NCBI GenBank assembly: GCA_000226015.1
Contig: JH154878.1
Coordinates: forward strand, 256,807-284,626
Direction: 5' to 3'
From: Mnemiopsis leidyi
Taxonomy: Eukaryota > Ctenophora > Tentaculata > Lobata > Bolinopsidae
DNA length: 27,820 nucleotides
Part shown: positions 20,087-27,820 of the stretch, piece after piece
How the letters are laid out: each line of letters opens with the position of its first letter
Position numbering within the stretch: position 1 is the first letter of the stretch
Made by a program: the position numbers and the translations under genes
The notes under the pieces: generated by a model
The model's database searches: none
The model's input: the letters and a program-made list of their open reading frames with translations, nothing else
Told to the model about the DNA's origin: nothing

Positions 20087-23000
20087 TATCGTGTTGTTCC
20101 GACGTTAACCTCCACTCTTATCCCCTACCCGCTACCTAGTAACTCTCCCTACTTTTTGTTTGCTTTGTAAGCTGTACTAGAGAGTGACGTAGCCATCCTA
20201 GTTTTTAACTTAAACCTAACGTGCCGACAAAAGGTTTTCCTGCAAATTGTGGTAACTTTCTGGACTGCTGGGCGTGTGTCGAACGTCATGGTTTGAGTTC
20301 CTCGATAAGTGTGTGTGTATGTTGGCTCCCCAGCTCAAAGAGATACCGCTCTTGAGAGTCAGGTTATCTATTAGCAGTTAGCATCGTACATCCAACTCAT
20401 TGGTCATACCTTAACTTCGTTAATTTCATTAACTCTTTCTCTCGACCGGACACGCGACACATTAAACAGAATCCACTTCACTGTAACATGTAAGTTGTAA
20501 GTGCTAGTACTTTGCACTTTTTCTTAATTTCTCCACCTCTTCTCAATTTGAGTTACATTTAGACAGGTGTCGGGACCAATGGGAGAGCCGGATCTAGGTC
20601 ACTACCCAATGGGAAAGCAGGTTCTGGATCACCTGTCGCTGGGCAGCCAACTGGAAAGTTGTATTTCTCCGTCTTTGAGGTGTATAATTTGCTAGACGGA
20701 TGTAAGCTTATGTAATGTAACTGGAAGAGACATAGCAGCAAATAGTAGCTTTCTTCGTGACAGAGTTAATCTAAGGAGGGCACAGAACATCCCAGAAAAT
20801 GCTGCACACATAAAAAACGCCGTTGAATCCATAAATCCTCTGACTGTCCAGTATCGAAGTTCCAACATCGTCTCTAATACGGAAATAGTCCTGTATCCAT
20901 CACCAGTAAACACTGTTCTGGAGAACTGCAATCCTAACATAACTCCCTGAGCCCAGTATAGCAACTGATGTATGTTCTGCTATGTTCTACTAGATAACTC
21001 ACTGTTGAGCCCGGCAGTAAATACCCTGTCAATCACCAACTGTAGAGAGGAAGGTGCTCTAACCCCGGGTTAGACCGCACTTTAAAAACTCCTCGTAATA
21101 CCCCTGAACATAATCTATTGGCAATTTGGAAAATACCCGGCTTGTCGTCTACTGACAGGTTCTGGTATACGGTTCCGGATGATTGCTTGGGCGGTTTTCC
21201 CTCCAATTTGTCTAGAGATAGGGTCACTTTTAACAACGGACCCGGAAATACCGCTGATGACGAGGGATGTAGGTGATGAGGTGTCGGCACTGGACCATAC
21301 ATAATGCCGAAGGAGGTCCTGCTTGTAATTTTCTATAGGAAGATTTAGGTTTGTTCTGGTTATAATTCTGGTAAATAGGCTGACCGATCTGAGGAGAAAA
21401 TCCAATTGTAATCATTGTGCCACTGTTGCTCATGGAATAATTCGTCGTCTATAAAAGATCTAGAGTTGAAGAAGTCATGGATTGATGTAATTTAGTTTAG
21501 TATGGTAGTAATGCTTCTGGAGAATAAGAGGAAGAATGTTTTGATGTGGTACTGGATGAAATAAAACTGAGTACAGCGATATCGATATAGAACTTTCTAT
21601 CATCTATTTGTCTGAAATGTTCCAATATGATTAATTAATTGAACCATCTGCACAATCTTTGTGTTGCATTACTCAGCTTTACTACCGAGGTAATTTAGGC
21701 TGCAGATTCTAATTAAAATTTTCAACGTCAATATTGAGGGTGATTATCAATTATCTCTCCGCAGATTAGGTTGAGTTTACGTTTAGAATTACTGCAAGCA
21801 CCCTCCGGGCTAAAGGAGCATGTGCACGTGCTGATAGCTGGATCTGAATTAACCAAATTGTCTTGTATCTGGTAACATGGGTCACGTGACCAATACTTAC
21901 ATGCTCTGAAAAATTAGATCATACAGTATCTCCAGGTACCTATCTGGTCAGTATTCAGCTATTTCTGGCTGTGAAGTCCTTAAAAATCAACTTTCACGCG
22001 TAATACCGTCTAACTTTCTGTTTTGGTGCGTTCATTGTAGTCAGCTGCTGTCGGCCATGTCATGCGAGCTTGGTTAGATCACTGAACAAAATCCTGGTTT
22101 GGCTGCAGGGTTTGATTCCTTACAGTTTCTATTTGGGTAAAAACCCTGTAAAATCAGAAAAAGAAATCTTACGTTTTTAATGTGACGAAAGGTTGTGACT
22201 CCATCTTAAGACTTTACCACTGTATCATATATAAGACGTCAAAATTTAATATTTCTAAACGCAAATTGACTTAATATTGTGCTAACTATCAGGTCCCTAT
22301 GTCACATTGATAACAGAACGTTAAATTGATAGTGGGCTTTTTCATTCTGTTGGTCCTATTTTTGTGAACTGATAACTAATCTGAATATTCTTATCTGGAT
22401 TATGATCTTTAATTCAGCAGTATCTCTTAGTCACAATCACATTACTTACAATGACATATTTGCTTAATTTCTAATCTTTTTATTTCTAATCTAATTCAAT
22501 TTATGTGATTTTGAATTAACTTAAGACCTCTTTGCGAATTTCGTTCGTCAGTGTTCTTTTTTATTTTAGATATTGTATCACGTTTTTAGGTATAAAACCA
22601 AAATGCAACTTTGCAAAGATTAAAGAATTGTTAAGTTCCCAAAAGTTAAGAGTCTACTTTACACGGCTATACCTTCTCGTGCTCAAACGTGACGTTTCCC
22701 TGTTTTCCTTCCCGCAAATACCTCTGTCTATATCCGTATCTGCAACATTTCTATTCAAGATGTGATCTATCATTCTAATTGCCTGTACTTCTCTCCCCCT
22801 CCCTCTTATAACCCATATCATTATCATTATTCCGGCAATAATTCCCGAGTATCCCCGAGTTTTACATCGAGTATCCAACTGATATTGGACACAAGACTAA
22901 CAATGACGATATATATTCGCCCTACCTCACGTTGATATGTGTGATAAAGAGGGTATGAGGAGGCCCCCTCTTTGCCCCCCTCACTTCCCCCTCATTACCG

Positions 23001-23730
23001 GCTATAGCTTGTAGATTACCGGTCAAGGTACCGGTTAATACTGGAGTTAGAGTGCGGGTACACATCAGGCCAGCTCTTCAACCGAACACGTGATACAGTT
23101 AGGGGCTGGAGATGACTATAGCACCGGGACTTGCTCGGACCTAGTTTTACGGTTATTCATTATCAGGTGTTATAGTATGTTAGCCTGATGCGTACTTGAC
23201 GCAAACTGAGGTTGTGGTTCTAACTGAGAAGCGCGTTAAAGGGAGAAATGTGGTTCTGAAAACGCCGTGCATGGTATTTCGTGCTCTGCACGTGCGCGAA
23301 CTCACGTGGCAACATCCGCTCGTTTTCATCGGTCGACCGGAACCAGGCACTGTTGTGATTGGGTAACGGAGTAATTATTTAATCGGTTTTGGACCTCTAA
23401 ACTTCTAAACGCAGGGTTACTACTAGTCTCAGTGAGCGTAGTCAAAATAGTATCCATAATTTGTTTACTGCCGATATACAAACTGTGTTCTAGCCAATCG
23501 ACCTTTTCACATTCCCATTTCCCGGTTACAACGTCGCATTTCCTTAGTTTCTACTCTAATTGTATGTGTTGTCTGGATACAGAAGGTTTGAGCTTGTTTA
23601 CTGATTTAGTACAATTCCTATTTTCAGACTGTTAGATAACAGATCTTATAGAGTTATAGACTATCAGCTTGATCGCACTCGCTATATCTTGAAAATTGTG
23701 AATTGTATAATAGACCTATAGAGTATAGGA
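20087..23730. other. Long stretch without a confirmed gene
   Basis: No confirmed exon. Between 20696 and 21433 stops are sparse on both strands; see the findings for two weak exon candidates. E-boxes occur at 21825, 21883 (GTCACGTGAC), 23087, 23289 and 23303. The rest is AT-rich. Confidence 0.45.
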
Positions 23731-23940
23731 TAAGGACAGCAATATTCGCCACATTTTATTGAAATAAATAGAGCAATAGTTGCCATATTATAGAATTAGG
23801 CCAGAAATAGTCGCTTTATCATGTAATAGATTCTTGGATTCTATCATAGATATAGGCCAGGAATTGTCGCCATATCATGTAATTGATCCTTGGATTCTAT
23901 TATCATAGATTATAGAACTAGACCAGCAGCAGTCGCCATT
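23731..23940 (+). repeat. Degenerate minisatellite, 56-67-bp unit, three to four copies
   Basis: AGGCCAGAAATAGTCGC at 23798, AGGCCAGGAATTGTCGC at 23854 and AGACCAGCAGCAGTCGC at 23920 begin successive units, with TTGGATTCTAT between them. An older copy seems to start at 23731 (AAGGACAGCAATATTCGCC). Confidence 0.75.
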
Positions 23941-25535
23941 CAGTTATTCAATTTGACTGTGGTCCGTTCTAGCAACCTAATTAGCAGAGGGTTTGTGTAA
24001 ACAAATTGACGGGACGGCATAAGTTTATTTAGGACGCAAATGATCGAGCAATAAACCTAATAAAATGTCTGTAGGGGTATGAGTCACTACTATGCTAATA
24101 ATTTCCTAGGTTTTAAAACGTCTTACGTTGCGTTCTATCCCAGCTATTATCAGGGTCTTATGGCGACATCCGTATGCTTTTTATAGCTTTTACAGATCAA
24201 CCTCCACCGTATTTCTTATCTTGTTAGAAAACTGCCCTGTTTTTTGTCAGTCACGGAATTTTTCTCTTGACACTCTTAGTATAAAGTAAAAACGGTTTTT
24301 CCCAATCGGTAGGCCGATGATTTGTTATGCTTTGCTGTAAGGGCGGCCGACACTTTGTATCGCACGTTTTCGATTTACCTGAGCCCGTTATCTCGTTTCC
24401 TATAATTAGTTATCTGTTATAGGTTTGATTTTTCAGGGACTTTGTCCAAAACTCTGTAGTTTTTCCACAAAATTCGTGACCCATGTTTTGATTCAAGTCT
24501 TGCTCTTTACTTAGTCGACAAGCTGTCCATGTTAAACTTCGTGCTTAGCTATTCCTGTCGACAGGTGTTACGCTGTTATTTATTCTGCCAAATAAAACCC
24601 TTTATATTTATTTACTCCGTTTTGTAATTGTGGAGATTTCAAGGAATTTGGTGTCCGTAAGGCCCCTCCCTCTCAAATAATTTCCCAAATTTTGAGACGA
24701 TTGTAGAACTTCTCTCTCTTTCATGTGTTACCGAACTTTACAATTTGGGATCACTCCTCTTCATCAAGTTGTCAAGATCTGGAGTATAACCAGATCTCAT
24801 AATACGTCGATGTTCGGCCCTCTCGGCTCGTGTCAGTCCTCTATTCCGCAACTGTTTTGTCTGTTCTTCTTCTCACACGACCCTTTAGGCTGGCAGTTCA
24901 GTCCTTGAGCTGTCCGTTCTTCTCACTTTTCACTCTAATGAGGTACACCTCTGTTTATCTTCGCTGTATAATTATCTATCTCGAGTCTATTATAATAGTT
25001 CAGCATATATATAATATCACAAATCTTAACTCAGTCAATTGTAATGACATAGCTCCCTCGTCCTATTGTATTTCGAGTTACCAGCTCGTATAAGCAGGTT
25101 TAGTTTCTTCTAATTCAGTTAGAGACCTTTCAGTGCCTCGTACGTTGGGCCTTGTCAGCCTTCTCCAGCGCTAGTTCTCATGGAGCATTATCAGCTAACA
25201 TTTCTACCCTGTTACAGCCCCATTAGCATGAGAACCCCTACAGTGGGGGCAGTGTGACATCCAATATCTATAGTGCGTGTAATCACGTGGTGCGGATAAA
25301 TTCTTGACTAAAGATCGCTGAACTTAATTAGTGGGATCCGCAGGTCACTGCCTGATTTTCCCGATGAAGTTGTTCTTGGTGTAGTGTGTGAGAGAGATTC
25401 CCATTCCGCTTTTTATTTTCGTTCTTTCAGTACAATTTTTGCTTCTAAGTCCGAAACCGCTTTTTTCTCTCTCTTAAACGGTTCATTCATATTGCATCCT
25501 AATCTTGATATCAATCGTGTATCTGAATATAATGG
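23941..25535. other. Non-coding, nothing recognised besides one E-box
   Basis: T-rich, with no convincing exon on either strand. One CACGTG at 25284. Confidence 0.45.
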
Positions 25536-25539
25536 ATGA

Positions 25540-25591
25540 TAGTATCTGTTAACATGGAATATATTAGATTATAGCATCTGTTAACATGGAA
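25540..25591 (+). repeat. Two-copy 32-bp tandem repeat
   Basis: TAGTATCTGTTAACATGGAA at 25540 and TAGCATCTGTTAACATGGAA at 25572. Confidence 0.75.
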
Positions 25592-25719
25592 GTACACTGA
25601 CTTGTGAATCCTGCTGTGGTTAACAAGTCTGTATCAAGTCAGCACTTCGCTTATTGGTGGATTAAAACCACGCCTCACAGCTCAAAAACCACTGTTATCC
25701 CACGCCACTACCTAAGTTA

Positions 25720-25838
25720 TAAACCAGTTTAGCTCTGACATGCTCCTTCATCAAAATTGTAAACCAGTTTAGCTCGGACATGCTCCTTCATCAAAATTGT
25801 AAACCATTATAGCTCCAACATGCTTCATCATCAAAAAC
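25720..25838 (+). repeat. Minisatellite, 40-bp unit, three copies
   Basis: AAACCAGTTTAGCTC recurs at 25721 and 25761, and as AAACCATTATAGCTC at 25801, each followed by a GACATGCTCCTTCATCAAAA-type stretch. Confidence 0.9.
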
Positions 25839-25917
25839 TTGGCACAGCCTCGCACTTGATCGGGGCTGACCTAACTTTAAAACCACCGGCACCACATTAG
25901 ACTTGACATTTGTTTAG

Positions 25918-25949
25918 ATGCACGAAGCCTCCTCTTGAGATTCGTGCAT
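25918..25949. repeat. Perfect 9-bp hairpin with 14-base loop
   Basis: ATGCACGAA at 25918-25926 pairs with TTCGTGCAT at 25941-25949. No T-run follows and no RNA gene is recognised; it may be incidental. Confidence 0.6.
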
Positions 25950-26371
25950 GTTTACGTTCCACGATCTCGCTTGCCTTTGTTACACACGTACGAAACAGTT
26001 GTTTAAACACTAGATCATCTCGGTTATTGCGACAAGCTCCTACAACCTTTCTCTCGAGGTGATTTGATCATAGTTCTCTCGTAGTTTTCTTGGGGCCATC
26101 TCCAGCTCTTTTAAACATCGGATAATTATCGTTGTACGCTACAAAACCCTTGGGAATCACTGAAGCGTGTCTCTCGGTGATATTACTCGATTTTCGAACT
26201 AGACGTTCGGCAATTTCAGTTCATGATTATAATATGCCTTCTATGGTATGGTTTATTTAATGACCCTGACCAAACCAACCGATGAAATACCTGAGCCCAA
26301 TTTGCCGAAAATTCCAAGCAAAAAAACTTACCAAATATCATTACGTTTAGCTGCACCTCCATCTTCCTGAA

Positions 26372-26480
26372 ATGGCGCTCCAGAGCCTTCTCCTCCTCCT
26401 CCTCGTCTTGGTCATATCTCTATGTCACGTGACCGCAGCAGACCCCCAGATCTCAGACGATGTTATACACGTGGATCACG
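26372..26480 (+). CDS. Probable first coding exon with signal peptide, product unknown (partial)
   Basis: ATG at 26372 opens 36 codons plus one base. MALQS is followed by a leucine run encoded by CTC repeats, then VLVISLCHVTA, a classic signal peptide with likely cleavage around VTA-AD or TAA-D. The mature start is acidic (DPQISDDVIHVDH). The frame is closed upstream by TAG at 26348-26350. A strong donor (G/GTGAGT, 26481) ends the exon in phase 1, common for secreted-protein first exons. The next exon was not identified before the window ends. Too little mature sequence is present to assign a family. The small exon is easily missed because it is only 109 bases; the call rests on signal peptide plus donor. 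Confidence 0.65.
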
Positions 26481-26514
26481 GTGAGTTAACTTGTATTTTG
26501 GTGTGAGTCACGTG
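26426..26514. promoter_or_regulatory. Three E-boxes across the first-exon/intron junction
   Basis: CACGTG at 26426 and 26468 lies inside the coding exon (both read His-Val in frame), and a third at 26509 is 28 bp into the intron as TGAGTCACGTGATC, the same AP-1/E-box composite as in the tandem repeat at 12814. Promoter-proximal bHLH-ZIP control is inferred. Confidence 0.4.
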
Positions 26515-27653
26515 ATCAGATTTGTTTTCTTTGGTACATGAGAACGTTATCCGTGGGGAGATGGCGAAAATTTGTATTACATTTCTCGGCATTCGTTGGT
26601 CGTACCTAGCTTCTTATTGGTCGATCGCTGTCAGATGTCGTTGCAAATTTGCGGCACCTTCCGACGGATGTCTCTGTGTTTCGAGTTGAGAGAAAACGTG
26701 AGATTTTTGCTACATTAAGGTCACGATTTTGTTATGTAGGTAGTTAAAAAGTTACTCTAATTTTTATTACTTCTTATACGAATGACAAAATAAAATCTTG
26801 AGACTAATTCGGTACGTGTATTTTTTATGAGTTTATGCAATGTCGAATAATCGCGCTGTGGCAAGAACTTGAATGTAAGCGACAACATTAAATAACTATT
26901 TCAGTCCTTAAATGATTTTACTTAGTGTTTTCAACTTTAACGCAGTTTATAGAATTAAGGTTTCAAATTTGTATTACTTAAATAATTGAATCTTTGGAGG
27001 GTTTAATAGCGGGCCATGTAGCACTATTAAAAATTTTCACCACACCTATCAATCATAGCTAGTGGATATTGTGTCCTAGGATTTCTGACGCTAGGATTTC
27101 CGGCGCTGTTATATAGCCTTACACTCACCAGTTATACCGACCTCCCCCTTTTTATCAAAAGTACAAACTGCTGACCTCATCTATTGTCCCTGTCGAATGT
27201 ACGAATTACAGTGTACTCATTCTCAACATGCCATCTAGGTCTGTCCCGTCTGAATCACTCCAATTACCTTATTACCTAATTATCGAGAAAACAAAAATAC
27301 CGGTCACGTTTGAGAAGTGCCCCGTAATCTGGAGTCTAGCGTCTGGCACTGACACAGCACGTACTGTCGCGACTAACACGGTATCTAGAGTTTCTCGAGG
27401 AGGGAGGAAACTCTTGGCACCGGAGCCACAACCGGTAATTTGAACTGGTTAAAACGGTCAATGTCGGCAGACCTGAAGTTCCCGTCACGTTATCAGTCGG
27501 TAATTATCGGGAATAATTAAGAAATTAGTATTACTGGCCAGGCGAAAAACAGAATATTGTCACTCGGGTATTGTTAGTCATTACACAGTCCAAGTTTACC
27601 TAGATACCTGACACCCCGGACCCCACCTTCTATCTCTCTTCTTCTCCCCGCAC
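26481..27653. other. Probable first intron of the signal-peptide gene
   Basis: Starts GTGAGT and is AT-rich. A tandem pair of 15 bp (CTAGGATTTCTGACG / CTAGGATTTCCGGCG) lies at 27076-27105. The open frame at 27228-27443 has no domain and no clear acceptor that would join it in frame. Confidence 0.45.
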
Positions 27654-27820
27654 CAACATGTAGTCAGATTCAACATGTAGTCAGATCCAACATGTAGTCA
27701 GATCCAACTCGTAGTCAGATCCAACATGAAGTCAGCTTCAACATGTAGTCAGATTTAACATGTAGTCAGATCCAACATGTAGTCAGATCCAACATGTAGT
27801 CTGCTCCAGCATGTAGTCAG
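27654..27820 (+). repeat. Minisatellite, 17-bp unit, about 10 copies, cut by window end
   Basis: CAACATGTAGTCAGATC and variants repeat to the last base of the window, so the true length is unknown. Variants include AACTCGTAG, AACATGAAG and CAGCTT. Confidence 0.95.

Noticed and set aside
22085..22135. tRNA box B-like GGTTTGATTCC
   Set aside because: The flanking bases do not form a T-stem and no acceptor stem or box A at proper spacing is seen.
25720..25838. Regularly spaced repeats that could suggest a CRISPR array
   Set aside because: Units are contiguous 40-bp tandem copies without unique spacers, in an animal-type genome; a minisatellite.
27228..27443. Plus-strand frame as a second exon of the signal-peptide gene
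   Set aside because: I see no good acceptor giving the right phase and no domain; not supported.

Overview
The window looks like non-vertebrate animal (metazoan) nuclear DNA. A secreted frizzled-type cysteine-rich domain exon, GT splice donors in phase 1, a Penelope-like reverse transcriptase, FLYWCH-type zinc-finger remnants, SINE-like insertions, RFX-type X-boxes and many minisatellites all fit an animal. They fit an early-branching or invertebrate lineage such as a cnidarian or sponge, but no feature fixes the taxon and I do not name one. There is no bacterial-style gene packing. Most of the window is non-coding, and most short open frames in it are no longer than chance predicts in DNA of this composition.

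Left part (1-5.2 kb), rich in mobile elements. The minus strand at 1-401 holds an intact stretch of Penelope-like reverse transcriptase that runs off the window. A diverged 179-bp tandem duplication follows (1049-1400). Next is a GC-richer mosaic of inverted repeats (1709-2710), with four copies of one terminal-repeat-like motif and a near-perfect hairpin. Two SINE-like copies in opposite orientation lie at 3792-3974 and 4253-4396, the second flanked by an exact 17-bp target-site duplication. A frameshifted FLYWCH-type coding remnant sits on the minus strand at 4652-5119.

Middle (6338-6884): one convincing host exon on the plus strand. It encodes a signal peptide, a full ten-cysteine frizzled domain and a Pro/Thr/Glu-rich linker, and ends in a phase-1 splice donor. 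The remaining exons were not found in the window.

Right part (8.8-27.8 kb): about 19 kb with almost no recognisable coding sequence, but with a strong sequence signature. I count about 37 CACGTG E-boxes after position 8866 and none before it. RFX/DAF-19-type X-boxes are present, four of them in one cluster at 15111-15198 and one palindromic copy at 17342. At least a dozen unrelated minisatellites lie here, including a TTAGAG array resembling a telomere variant. Near the right end, 26372-26480 is a probable first coding exon of a second secreted or membrane protein, with three E-boxes across the exon and its donor. The long E-box and X-box tract may be intronic or intergenic regulatory DNA of one or both genes; that is inference.
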